Source of the DNA: Zygnema circumcarinatum
Lineage: Eukaryota; Streptophyta; Zygnematophyceae; Zygnematales; Zygnemataceae
Assembly: GCA_037447605.1 (NCBI GenBank)
Contig: CM074817.1
Coordinates: forward strand, 1,441,174 to 1,505,173
DNA: 64,000 nucleotides
Direction: 5' to 3'
The notes under the pieces are model-generated. The model was not told where the DNA came from and ran no database searches. It saw only the letters and a list, made by a program, of their open reading frames with translations. The position numbers and the translations under genes are program-made. The stretch's first letter is position 1, and each line of letters begins with the position of its first letter. Positions 43,595 through 57,400 of this stretch are shown in pieces.

Positions 43595-46500
43595 CTAGAT
43601 ATACACATTTCGGACATCATTTTGTCCAAAGGGCACACCACAACCCGGGCATTTCCGATGGCGAATTTCCAAGTTCCGTTGAATGCACGGGCTGCAGAAA
43701 AGATGGAAGCATTTGGTGATAACCACCTGCAGGACAGTCCTCCCAAAGCCCTCACGGAAACGTTTGAATGGATTCTGAACATGTCTAAAAGAACTGCAAA
43801 ACTTTAAGGAAAAATTAACCGACCAAAGTTTCCATTCAGCCCAACGGAGTGCCCTTGAATATGAAAAAGCAACTTTTTCTTTTATTAGCGAGATCAAGCA
43901 AAAAGTTAGAAAAAGCTATTGCAAGTCAGCATCATGCATTCTCGCAATACCAAGAGCTGCAACGAAGTACAAAGACGGCATACCTCTTTAGGGCGATCAT
44001 GGCAGACAGAACACTTAAGGATCGACTTATACTCAGTAATCTCCTCCTGAAGCTCTTCTATAGACGGTCCTCCCTTCTCGTGATGCCCTCCCAGGCGCGC
44101 CAACTTGATACTCTGTGCCTCCTTCTCGTCGTCGACCCTCTTGCGTTTATATCTGTAGGTGACAGAAGACGATTGCAGATCAACTCATTAGCCCTAATAT
44201 GCAGAAGGATTCACCATTGGAACAATTCATGAAAGTCGAAGTTCGGCACTCCAAAAGCAAGTTTTCAAGCTGAAGCACAAAATTCGAGGTCCCAAACACC
44301 TTGCTCTGCAAGCGTTTTTGGCATTGGGTCGGTAAACACAGTAGCAGCAACGAAGACTCCCTTCCGCATATATGTTTCCAGGGCTAAGAAGTAGAACATG
44401 TGGCAGAAAAGAAGTCAGGGACAGCAATTCCGATCGAGCTCACCTTTCCTTTTCTAACTCTAACTCTATATCCGTTAACCTCCGTCCGCGATCGTCCAAT
44501 TCCTTCTGAACCGTTTCCAGAGAAACTTTAGTTAACTGAGTTTCTCTCTCTGCATCCTGCTGCTTCCGTTTTGCCTGCTCAAGAGCAGCCTGTTGTTGTC
44601 TGCTATCCTCCGCGGCCTTCCCAAGCTGCTCCAAATAGGCCTTAGCCTGCATGCCCATTATGGTCCTTAATTCAGTGAATACATTCACATTCCTACTCGA
44701 ATGGAATTCGGCCCACGCAGGCTAGTGGCGCAAGCTAGTGGAGAGGGGTCCAAACCAGATATGTAAAGGAGTTATACGAAATGTATGCTTTTTGGCAAGG
44801 GCATACTTTAAAAATGAGCGCACTACAAAACAGGGCACAGACCCTCTCTTGCACATGCCTCCACTGCAAAAGGAGCGAGTATGCAGATAATCTTTTGAGT
44901 TCACAACAGTCAACACAACACTTTGTCGGAAAACAGAAACGTAGTTATCGTTCGTCCAGACCTCAGATGAAAGGCATACCTGATCTTCCAAACGCGCCAT
45001 CCGATTCTTCTGCACTTCGGCAACAGCCGTCGCGTGCTGCATCCGCCCAGCAAGAGCTTCCTTCTCCGCAAGGAGCGAGGATTGCAGCTGCTTTGCTTTG
45101 ACACTCTCCGACATTAGCTGCAAAAAACTCCCACAAGACCCCTGAGCTATCTTTCCCAGAGGTGACAGAGATATTTTGAAAGCATGTTCATGAAAATACT
45201 GAATGAATGAGGGACAGATGTAAATCACGGCAACAGTCCTTCCAGAGGTCAACTTAGGAAATTGGAACACCGCAGATAGATGCCTCCAACCAAATTTTGG
45301 AATACTATGAATGAGTTTCAATTCACTTAGCAGTACGGAACCACACGCACAAATGCTGCACAGAAATACCACCTTCGTTCTAATAGATTGAAATAATTCC
45401 ACAACCAAAGCCCCAACAACGCTGAAGGAAAAAGGCCTTTCATCGGACTTCCTCAAACACTGCCTTTCCATAGCTCTTCAAATAGCGAAATGCAGGAGCG
45501 AAAGTGATCCCATCAGTCAAGACCGGCTGAACAAATCCATCTGTCCTACTACAGGAACTGCTGAACGCCTGGTATGATGCTTATGAAAGGAGGGAAGTCA
45601 CAGTGTTCACAAACGCATACCTGCGTATTATAATCATCACGCTCTGTTATTTGTTGAAGAAGGCGACGATTCTGGGCTTGCATGTCTTCGTAAGCTTGTC
45701 CTATTGTCTGCATGTTCCACATGCCAGTGGCACACTGATTTCGCTTAAGCAGCAGCAGTGATAGATTCCACTCATAGTTCTGTGTGTTGCATGAAACTGG
45801 AAGGGAGTAGAGACCTAGCTCGTTTAATAAAAAAGTGTAAATTAACTTGCACTATAACCTTAGGTTGGCAAGCAACTTCCAATAGCTTGTGTACTTTTAA
45901 TGATACCCGTTGTTCAAAACAAAGCTCAAACGCAGGCTGGATGAAATTGCTCTGATGTCTTACCTCTATCTCCGAAATGTACGCTTCACTTTCCTCATTC
46001 TTCGCTTGAAGTGTCTCCTTGAGCTCGGCAACCAACCTGCGATGTAAACCGTGCCATGAAATCAGCTACTAGCAGGACGTCTGCTTAAGATGGATACCAA
46101 ACCGACGTGAAAGAAGATTCGACTCAAACAAACCCTGATTTTCTAAGCTGCTCACTAAACCAAATAGTACATTACGTGTCAGAACACCATAAACGAATTA
46201 GACATCAACAGTCGATACTATATGGCATGGCGGCAGGCGTCAGAATGACCACATATTAAGCTAGACAATGTTCCCATAAATACGCAATGAAATCTGACCA
46301 TAAAGCTTAACTTAGTCGCGAACTCCAACTTTCTGCTTCTTAGATAGGCGCTCAACTGCAAAAAAAAATTGCACTACATAAAGCTACCAAGGGAGCGTTG
46401 CCCAGCATTTGCAACTCTCCCACTATAACTGTACGGCTACACTTTTAGTGCTACATCTCCATCTGAAGCACATATAAGAAAAAAATGACTTCTCCAAAGA

Positions 46501-49500
46501 GGACTATTATCAACAAAGCCGCAGCCACAGCCACAGCGATAGCCAGAACTATTGTCACAGTCCCCAAACACCAACCTCACACACTACAACATAGATGAAT
46601 GCAAACAAGGAAACAGCGGATGAATGAATGAATTAGAGAATATAGATTAAAAGTAAATTGTCTTTGGGACTAACTGTCGAGGACATACAATGAGCGACAA
46701 ACTTACCTCTCTGACTCATCCAGCCTCTGTCGCAACTGAACGATGTCTGCTTCAGCTGTTGCCAGTCTCTGCTGACAAGCCGCTTCTGCCTCATTTGCCG
46801 CTTTTACACGTAATGCTAAACTATGTTCATCAAGAGCTGACTTGAGGCGTTCTACCATAGCTAAAGCGCGACATTCTGCTTGCTTGACCTCCATAATATC
46901 TCTGCCAACACAAACGATTGATGTGGTGAGATAATTAACTATGCCTAAGAGGGTCGTCATGAGAAGATAAAACCTCCACGAAACCCTGAACGCACTCTCT
47001 CAAACAACCCAACGTAGAAATTCTTGTGTAGACAGTAGCCATGATAATGAAGTAAAGGGCCGGCCGGCTCGGCCGCAGCACTTTCCCAGCCAGACACATA
47101 CTCTGCCATTTCTATGGCTTCCTTCCTTGGATGGGAATTCAAATGTCAAGCAAACACAATATGTGCAACAAGACGTGTGAATCCGATGGCTCTCTGGGTT
47201 TCTGGCTAATAAGAAGGGAAAAGGCGGAGACGGAGTGAAAGCCAAAAATTACAATAACTACCAAAACTTCTAGATTAATTATCTTGCAGCAAAGTTCCTA
47301 AAAACGAAGGGGAGGGAGAAAAGGAAAGGGGAAGCGTCAAGTCCATGCTAGACACGTTCTGAGGATGGCAGGCTGTATGCCTGTCAAACAGCATCGCTTG
47401 TTCTCGGCTCAGCCCTCACAGGCCCTCACGCTGGTTTCCTTACACAGGCATGGGCTGGTAAGCAGACCAGCATACAGGTTAAGGAATGATTTACCTAGAA
47501 TCAGATGATTCTTGCTCAAACATCTCAAGGAAAAGTTTCAGTTCCTGCTCACTCTCTCGCAAAGACTTCACCTGCCACATCAGACCAAGAAAATGGATCA
47601 GCCTCGTGCATGCAAACAGTAGTGAAAGAATCCTTATGCTGGAACAACGAATCAACAATCCATAATCAAACAGAAAACAACAACGGCTAGGGTGAGAAGC
47701 CCGCTCCAATGGCTAGAAGCGAAAACATTACCTCTTCTTCTAAAGATTTCATTTCTGCATCCTGAGCACACCGCCTTTTCTGCAGATCCTCATATTCCCG
47801 CGCCTGAATGCCAAATGCACGACAATAGAGTTAACCCTCCACTCTTATCCAATGCGGGAAATTAACGGACCATAGAGAGGGCATAACTTAACTAGACTAA
47901 GGGAGACAGAAATCTCCAAGGCGATAAACAGAGCACCTACTCTCAGGAGTGTTTAAACTCAAGTGGTAGGAAAAAAAACAAAGTCACATAAGCGTAAGTA
48001 TGATAAGCGCTATAACTAATACGTCTCAAAGGCATACCCTGCTAAAAACTAATACCCGACAAGTGAAACGGACTCGTTAAGCATCTAAACGGCTAGGCGG
48101 GCTTGAGGTTGCCAAAGAGCAAGTACATAGTGTTCTCATACCTTTCGCTCAAGGATTGAAGCAAGAGACTGTGCGTCTGCCCTAAGTCCATGCACTTCCT
48201 GTGCTGCCTCCTTGTACTTGCTCAGCGAGGTGGACATCATGTTCATCTCTTTATGAAGTGTGCTGACCATGACCTTCAGCTCAGCTACAGTTTCTTTCCT
48301 ACCTGCATCTCGATGGGAATAGAAAAAATGCTTTAGTCTCCTAAGCGAGTTCAACCTCTGTCTTTACTTTAGTGACAAGCATGCACAGAAGTACACACAA
48401 AAACTACAGATAAAATTATACGAGCAAGAGCCACCGTGTCCTACGACTCGGGGGGTTGAAGAATGGAGTGCTGCTACCACGTTTCCAGCTGGACTCTACT
48501 GAAATAAATGTGCAGAGACGCTGTTGGTCATGACATCTAATCCTTTCACCCTCGTTTCTTTCAAAACTGGGCTGTAGATTGAAACCAATATCAAGCACTG
48601 TAATAGAATTGAAAATACCATCAGCGCAGCCGAAAAACAGCAACTGAAGTCGGTGAGCATACAGTGGTGCAGAACTACAGCAAACAATTCCACTGAAGGT
48701 TGATGTTTTGCGGGATACCAAGAACTATATAGACTGTTGCACAAAACTTAACATTCCCAAATTTGCATATTGAGCATTCCCTTGGCCAGTCCAGGCGTAC
48801 CTGTAGCCTGATGAGCCTCTTCTAACCTCCTCTGGAGGCTATCTCTTTCAACCATACACTGCTGCAACTTTGCCTCAAATTCTTGGGCCCTGGCCTCAGC
48901 AATTTGACAAGCCCTTCCCGCAGCATCACCAGCTTCCGCCTTAAATAACATCTCCTTCTCGCGCAGTGCAATTAGATCTCTTTCCCGCTGGAAGAACAGA
49001 GCATGGTGTCAGTTAGGAGCCATAACTTGCCTACGTTTTGACAAAATCTCCCAGACGTGCAGACAAAGCGGAGAGTCTCGTGTATGCAGACGCCTTCATA
49101 GTGCTCGGATGTTGAACCACAGAACAACTTTCAATGTTGTTCGTTTTGCTCAATGAAAAAAAAAAAACCCACCGGCTATCGAAATATACCTGAACTTGTT
49201 CAACAATAAGCCGATACCTTTCCACCTCGCCTCTCAAAAACAGCATCTGCTCATTTAACACAATGTACAACCGAGAGGACTGTACACGCTGCTCCTCATG
49301 TCCTTCCGCCTGCAACAAGGGAAAAGCTCTGGTTTTCCTTAGCACAAGAAGACAAGCAACCCCCAAGATCATAAAGATACAAAGAATTTGGAGAATGAAT
49401 GAAAAGCAACAGCGACATCACAAGGAGTGCCTCCACTCCTGGAAACGTCATCAGACGAAACCCTAACCCACTAGAAACCTAATTGTTGCAAATTTAGGTC

Positions 49501-51598
49501 ACCCTGTTCACATAGCCGTAAGACAAGTACCCTGGTCCCTATTTGGACACATTACAGAAACCCTAATTGCCATCAGGATTTGCTCCAGCACCACGAATAC
49601 TAACACAATAAGCAAATCGACAAGAGCATCCATAAGCTCACCTGCACCAGGCGCAATTGCTGGGTAAGGTTCAACTGAGTCTGATGCGCTTCGTCCAACT
49701 CGGCCAACCTTCGAGCAGCCAATCTCTGCAAGAGATCATTCAGCATCAGCAGCCCCCCCGCCCCCATTAGACCTACAGGCCTGCTCACCTGCTGCAACCA
49801 AGCATATGCAAATACACAAGGAAGATAAATTACCTGAGAGTCTTCCAGAGCAGCTTGAAGATCTTTCACTTCCCGGCTTGCATCCTTTTCAGAAACGCCA
49901 TTCAAGCCGGGTTCCAACTTTACGGGTGTACTTGGATTGCCTGGTACAGGTCCTGGAGCAGCACTTTCCTTTTGTTTTAAGGCAACAAGTTTTCTCCGGC
50001 TCGCCTCTAGCTCAGCTGTAAGGTCTTCCACCTGGTCTGTACACATGAAAGCAAAAGACAACTAAGCGAAACGCAAACAGCTTCTTTCCAGTAGCACAAA
50101 TGGAATCATACTGAACTCCCATCTATCAATTCATGCAAATACTGCTACTATGAAAGCCAGATCCGTCATTAGCTCCCATACAAAAGTAACCCTACCTTGC
50201 AATTTCCTCATGCCACACTGGTAAGCTGCTCTCGCATCCTTCAGTTCTGCATTCTCAGCCATGATATTCCGATGACGAACATGCAAAGCATCCATAGCGC
50301 CCCTTGTTGATGCAAGCTCCGCACGAATGTCTTCTTCTTCCAGACGCATCATCTTTACCTCATCTGCATTCCAAGACATATCCTTCAAAACACAAACTTG
50401 TTCACTCTCTTTTGAGACAAAATTATCATGTAGAATGCAGCTTTCGACAAAGCAGACTTCTGCAACGATCATTGGACAAAAATTCTGTGAACGACCATCA
50501 AGGGTCATAGAGAGAATCTTTCAAAAGGTTTTGCAAAGTTCGCACAACAGTTAGCGAAATCTAGATCAGCGAAGAGAATTTAAGACAGCCTCTGAAGCCG
50601 GATGCCACCATATACCTGTATTGGGAAGAACCTTCTTCAAAGCAACTGCCAATTCATCATTCCTTTCCCGTTGATAATCAATAGCTTGTATAACGCGAAT
50701 TAAAATCTTGGCTGTCGCACTTCTACGGGCTGCAAGAGCTTCCTCAATATGCGCTTCGGACGAGTCGAAATTCTCCGTGTCATCACTACTATCCGTTGCA
50801 CCAGCTTGCAACAGACGATGAAGGAACGTTTGCTCTGGAGGAACAGATTTAGGGCAACCAGCTGGCCATCACAAAAACAAGATGCAAAGTCAAGAAAAGA
50901 AACAGGGGGCTCAGATAACGTATTAACAGCGAAGCAAGAACATAATTTGCCACGACCCGTGGAGAACTGCCAGAAAAAGCATCCAGAGAGAACCCGCCCC
51001 TGCCAAGCGCAAGGAGTTCACACCTTCTGCATAACTTGGTGGGTCCTGAATTCGAACTCCATTTGCTCCCAAAGGCGAGCGACTTGACAAGAGCTCCAGG
51101 TCTTCTAGTAACTGGAGCACGCAATCCCGACATTTGCAAGGTTAACATGTGCGCTTGCTAAACCTACCAACTGATGTACACAGACTCAACCCTAGCATGA
51201 GGAAGCATTCTTTCACAGCCTCACCTCATTCCAAGCTCTATTGACCGTCATCAGAGTTTCATCATATTGAGCTTGCTTGTGCCGAAGTTGTGAGAACTTT
51301 TCTTCCAACTCGTGAATCTCCACCTTCTGCACTTCCAGCTGCTGTGCCAGCTTCTGGTTCTGATACTGCAACATGCCGATATCGACCTGCGCAAGGAACG
51401 CCATCATACAAAACACGGCATTAGCAAGCCAGGTGGCAAAATCAACTCACGCAACTCAAATTTATAAAAATAACCACATCGTCCTACCTTCTTTTCATCG
51501 CTCGATGTGGCCACAGTCTGCTTCTTAGCAGGCGGGGACGCGTTTGGATTGCTGATTGCAGGTCGCTTCTTCCTTTCTGGTTCCTCCGTGCTCCCCAT
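43595..51598 (-). CDS. HUB1/HUB2: E3 ubiquitin ligase for histone H2B (BRE1/HUB type)
   Basis: Monoubiquitinates histone H2B in the nucleus during transcription. Nineteen exons: 51598-51488, 51386-51225, 51111-51024, 50834-50616, 50363-50196, 50036-49834, 49725-49642, 49309-49190, 48987-48801, 48302-48142, 47803-47732, 47571-47495, 46901-46707, 46036-45964, 45707-45621, 45117-44980, 44646-44444, 44152-43984, 43726-43595. The sum is 2649 nt, or 882 residues, almost the Arabidopsis HUB length. It starts with a basic PERKKRPA segment, then about 780 residues of coiled coil (for example QYQNQKLAQQLEVQKVEI). It ends with a C3HC4 RING: CSVCHDRPKE, then KCFHLFCSPC and KCPGCGVPFGQNDVRNVYI. The extreme C-terminal position of the RING is diagnostic. 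The acceptor at 44647 has a weak pyrimidine tract but the phase fits. Confidence 0.95.
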
Positions 51599-52922
51599 CT
51601 TCTTCCCTCGGATGGGGGCCGGAGCATTGCCAGCCAGGTGCGACGCAGGCGCGCCGCGTGCTACCTCCAGCTCGCCTGTTTGTCCTTCCTTTCCTCCCCT
51701 CCCCTCCCCTCCCCTCCCTTTCCCTTCCCTCCCAGCCCTCCTCTCGCTCTCTCTGAGCCGCAGCTTCCAGGGGAGAAGACGCTAGAGAGAGAGAGGGAGC
51801 GCTGCCCTTGACACTCTGCCGCCAAAAGAACATGGCGCTGAGGCCCTCAAGGCCAGGGCCCTTCCCGCCCCTGCGACGCTTTGCGACAATTTCCGACGGT
51901 CGTAGCCAATCACACGGCCGGAAAGGAAAATCTCTGCTCATTGGCGACGCAGCAACGGGCAGAAAAATTCGTCGTCGGCCAATCGTAGAAGTCGCTGACG
52001 CGTGTCTGCGACCGGGTGGGCGACCAAGAGGTTTTTTTAATTTCTGAAGTTACCCGCTTTATTCGGTTAGGAAAAAACGTTTTTTCGTTGCAGGCGTCGG
52101 GCAATCTGGACTCGTTTCCGACTGCGAACCGTCGGAAAACTTTTTGCAGAAAATGTTTTTTGTGCGAACCGAGTTTGCGTGCGAATGCCGAGTTGTGTGC
52201 GATAGATTGCGACAATATGCGACAGTGTGCGACCATAATGCGATAAAATACGACTAAATGCGACAAAATGCGACGCGTTCGATGATCGCATGGACCCGTG
52301 TCTCCGTGACTCCGTGGGAGCTCGTCCGCATCCTGCAGGGCACTAGCCCTGTTCACACTGGGACAGCTTTTCCAGATTTCCGCACTTGCAGGTCATGTCA
52401 CTGACATACATCACCGAAAATCCTCGAAAACTTGAAACCCTAAAACTGATGAAGTGAGTGTAACTGGCATTTTGAAAGTTCAAAGGTGGAATAAAAGTGA
52501 GGTGCACCAACATGGCAGAAACCAAGCAACATTGCTGAAACATTTACACTGTCAATAGAACAAAAAGGGTGCAAGTAAAATGCGTTTCAAAGGGTTGATA
52601 CATACACCACGGAACATCCCTCTTCAGTTCACCCCCTGTGCCTGCAACCCCTCTCCCAATTCTCCTTTAACACTCGTCGAAACTGTAAAGCTGCCAAGCG
52701 GCCTAATCCTACTATAACAGCAGCCCACCTAAAACGAACTAACCATTTTTGACAGAAAGCGCTCGAGCAAAAAGATCGGTCAGAACTTGATAAGACAATA
52801 GACCAAAACGAATAATAATTTGGGTGTCAACAGTCCTCTTGAAGAACAGCGCAAGCCACCTAACTGCGCTTTTTCTGAACTGATTCACACATAAAAACCG
52901 CTCATCACTGGTCGCCTCTCAC
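51599..52922. other. HUB promoter and epsin 3' flank
   Basis: The part next to HUB is GC-rich with CCAAT boxes (about 51907 and 51979) and ATTGG (about 51940). A degenerate TGCGACAAAA array lies at 52198-52274. The rest is the epsin 3' flank. No gene seen. Confidence 0.5.
52198..52274 (+). repeat. Degenerate TGCGACAAAA decamer array
   Basis: Eight consecutive 10-11 bp units of the form TGCGA(C/T)A plus three or four bases. They lie about 0.6 kb upstream of the HUB start. Confidence 0.85.
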
Positions 52923-53130
52923 TCATCTGTAAGAGCCTCCAAACTGCCCGGGCGGAGCAACTCCACTTTGCCCATACCCAGTTCCCGGTGTTCCAAATCC
53001 ACCTCCAAGTGGGCTTGCTCCATAGCCCATGTTCATTGGCATAGGAGAAGCCATCCCCATACCACCCGCAGGATACATGCCAGGTCCCCCCATACCCATG
53101 CCAGTCCCCATGGGGCTTGAGGCACTGGCA

Positions 53131-53162
<32 letters not shown>

Positions 53163-54370
53163 ACCCATACCCATACCCATGCCAGGAGCTGGAGGAGGGG
53201 CGAGAGTTGCTGCTCCTGCCTTTCCTAGCCCTGTCCCTGAACCCATGGCCTTCCCCATTGAGAAGGAGTTGTTTCCCTTTGCAGCCTCCGCTGCTCTCCT
53301 TTCTGCAGCCTGCTGTGAGGTAGAGAGTGTGGTTGGGAGTTCGATTCCCAGATCCTTCAAAGGATTGTCCTTCGCTGCACCCATACATTCAGACACCCCC
53401 GATCTCGTCACTGCAGTTCAAGCACAGAGGCGGGCTGTGGCAGAACAAATGGCAAACAAACATCTATAAGAAGTCAACAAAAGAAACACGATCAGGATAT
53501 CAGGATAACAGGATATCTGCTGCTTATAGGGTCAGGACTACTCAACGAGGACGAATCCAAGACCAGCTTAGAGCTGATAAAGACGAGAAAAGTAGAGAAA
53601 TCGGAAAGCAGGAAGCAAAGGTTGGACAGGCAGAATAAGTGGCACTCACGTTTGCTAATGTTGAGGTCCACCAATCCTTTGCTCAGAGCATCTGCCCAGA
53701 GACCTGACTTGGATTCAAAGCTCTTTGTTGCACTGCTTGCAGTCGCTGCTGTTCGCGGTTGCTGAGTGCCAATAGCAGAAGGGGAGTCAAACAATGCAGG
53801 CCCTCCAGGTGGTGGAGAGAGAAGGGAAGTTGTGCCCGGCATTTGCCACGAGGTTGACACTGCGGGTGGCTGAGACATAGGTGGAGGGTTTGATGGAAGA
53901 GGAGTAGAAGGGAGACCGAATGGGTCGAAAGATGAGGCAGCCGAAGCTGCTGGGGTTGCAGAAGGTATTTGCGGGAGGGGTGTAGGGAAAGCATTGAATG
54001 TGTTAGAAGAAGGGAAAGGGGTTGCCACAGCAGGAGTTGGGAAGGGTTGTGCCGCTGGAGAAGCAGCAGTGACATTAACAGAGCCGAAAAAGTCGACAGG
54101 AGCCTGCAAAGGGAAATGTGGTAGCCATGGTAAAGAGATCAGACTGAAGCATCAACACAGCTGAATTACAGTGGCAGCATGGGGCTTTCTGAAACTCAGT
54201 TGCTTGAAACCTTGGAAAGGTAAGTGTGTGCCAAGTTGTGTGAATGCAACAACGAACAAAAATCCAGAAAATTTAAAGATCTTATAAAGTATACAGACTT
54301 CTCGTGTGTAAGCAACGGCGAGCAAAACTAAACTTTCAAAGCAAAGCTTGTCCTAATTGCTCTCTCTCTC

Positions 54371-54414
<44 letters not shown>

Positions 54415-57400
54415 TCTCTCTCTCACTCTCTCTTTCTCTCAGTACGTACCGCCGGCTGTGGAGCACTCTGGAAAGGTGCGTCATCAAAAAAGTCAGTGCT
54501 TGTAAGTGGTGCTGGAGGAGGTGGAGCCTTTGCATTTGGGGCCGAAGAGAAGAAGTTCTCCTGCTTTGGTAGGGGAGCTGGTACAGCTGCTGCTGGAGGT
54601 GGTTGTGCTGAAAATGCTGCTTGCAAATGGGGAGAAACAAACACGTTACTTTTTTAGCCAGTAGTCATCTGCCAAAAGCACTTACATGATCAACTACACT
54701 TCCAAACGACTCGCGGATTTAAGCCCAGCGGCTATAGCCAAGGGAGTCACATTTGAAGCTCAGTCTTGTGGTCTCAATCGTTTGCAAATCGCAGAGCAAT
54801 ATTGAACCTACGAAAACACACATCATTCTAGACGATTGAAGACTAGAAAAATTCCATGAACACACTATTTGACATCTCCTGGTATGTCTTATACATTCTT
54901 TTAATGAATAACACTGGCCATTAGAGAGCGGTCTCATCAAGGTTAATAATAACGCGAGGCTTATAATCATACAGGAGGATGCCGCTCCACGAGGATCGAA
55001 GTCATCAAAATCGTCATCAGCTTGTACGGCCTGCTTCCTCTCTGTCCAAGCTTGTTGCTTACGTCCCACAGCAGCCGAGATGCCTCCTGCCTCCACTCTG
55101 CGTTAGAAGCAATATCACAGGTATATCTTAATTTTATTCGTATTTTAATCGCATGAGTCAGGTCCCAGAACCAATAACATTTTCAATTGGACAAGGTTAT
55201 CGTCGATATGACACTCCAGTCTCAATTGAGTAAATTATAAAGATGGCAAAATCGTTGTATCTCATGTATGTAGTCACAACAAAACATAGATTCACTACTT
55301 CCTTCAAGTTTGTTTGAATCATGGCAAAAGTGGATGCATTTGAAGCTCAACAAACCTGTCATAGTCTCCGGAATTATCCTTTGGCTCATCGTCCCTGAAA
55401 AGCATCAAGCAGTCCAAACCCCTCTGTCAATTACGCCAAAACTATTTATGATGTTGCAATGAGAACAAACTTATGGAGAATCAGACGCATCCACAAAATG
55501 GGCTATTGCCAGAGGCAAACGATAGGTATAAAATAAGTAGTCAGAAAAGAAAAATTAGCCATAAAACTGCAGGCGTTCAGTATGGACCAAAGATAATCTA
55601 AGACTAGATGAATTCAGCAGACCTGACTGACTGGCCAATGAAGATTCTCCAATCAAAACAAACATTCCAATTCGACCGAAAGAAGTTTTCAATCTCAAGC
55701 TTCACACAACTGGTTGTAGATTCAAAAAGTTTGACCCCTCTACGATGACAAATCTCCAAGACAAAGGGGAAAGAAGAAGAATGGTTTTGCTTAGAAATTT
55801 CAAGTACCTGGTAGACGAGAAGCCTTCCTGTTCATAACGATCCCTTCTAGAGTAAGGGCTGCTTCCGTTGTAGTCATTGCCACCTTTGCTACGAGCCCCA
55901 TCATAGCCGTCACCCATGCCATCGTCGTATCGGTCATACTTGTCCCTTCCACTATTTCGTTCAGCTCCTGAATCACTGTACTTGTCCCCATAACCGCTTC
56001 CCCCATATGGGTCCTGTCTGTTACTTCCATAATTGTCCAAACCATCCTTGCTTCCTCCGTACTTGTCGTCATCATATCGATCAGATCCATGAGAACCGAA
56101 TGATGATGAAGACTTGTAACCGCTTGAAGAAATTCCCCGATACCTGCGTTATTCCCAAATTACAGAAAATGCTTTCATACAAGGGTAAAGAAACCCTTGG
56201 AGGCCAACATAACCTGCATCTGTAGACTATTCTGAGGACTCCCAGACCTCCATGCTAACTGGCTAACATTGACGTCAGCAAATGCTTCATGAGGCTGCTA
56301 GACTGAGCTATCACAACCAAACTCACCCGTCAACCGACACAAAGAATGAAAATGAGTGGGCGAATTTCATGATTTGAAAGGGGGTATGGTTCTGAGTTTG
56401 CATTTCTAGCCGCATTTTACGTTTTGCCTTTTTCTACTTTTTTCTATAACTGCACTCATGAGGGTGAGAGAAGATGTTCCAATCTCGTGCACAGAACTTA
56501 CTTATCCTTGTTGCTTTGGGCTTTCTGCCGAACTTCTTTGATCTTGTCACTGTCCTTGATCAGACCCAGAAGGGTTTCTGCCTTTTTTCGAACGTTAATG
56601 CCCGAATCCTTGCCATTGGGTTCAATGAACTGGAAGTTCAAGAGAGCCTGTGTACAACACAAAAGGCCATGTAGCTTTAACATTTAATGGCTACCTACCC
56701 ATGAGACCAACTGCTCCGAATGCATTGGATATGAGGCAAAGGAATGATGCTGACTTGGGATGTGGCCATTACTCACCTTGATCTGGAAAGAATGCTCACG
56801 CAATTCATCTATCACTCGCTCAGATCCATGAGCGACCAGAAATTCCATCACCGTCAAGGACTGGATATGACAGTAAGAAAATGTTAGAACTGGGACAAGA
56901 CAACATGGAATAAATGAAGAGGCAGCCTAACATTCATTCAATCGAGCACATGATGCACCCTATCTAGAAATCAGTTTCAACATAAGAAAAAAAGCCTTTA
57001 AAACAGCATCCTCACTTGAAGGACTTGCAATGGTCCCTTTAGGGAACTGCCTTCTAGAATTCACCTTATACACATGACGCCAGTTCTTGCCGGAGTCTTG
57101 GAGACGTTTCCACAAAACGGCCATGATCATCTGAAATTCCGTGCTGTTGCAACAGAACAGAAACCAGAAACAAAAGAACCAAGTTTACTACGGATCATCA
57201 ATATAAAGCGTTTTAATCGCTCCACATTCGAAGGTTGATCCATTCCATCATGGATAGGGAAGCGGATGAAAAATCAAAACCTTTGACAGAGGCCGTTGGA
57301 TTCACACAACATATTTGGAGAAAAAATGCAGCGATAATAACCTGACTCTAAGCACTTGCAACTATAAGGATCAAAATCACTCCAGAAAGCATAGTTTCGG

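Noticed and set aside
44227-44440. An extra HUB exon between 44444 and 44152
   Set aside because: The exon ending at 44444 and the one starting at 44152 join in phase and give the family's continuous ELEKERYKRKR sequence, so no exon is needed.
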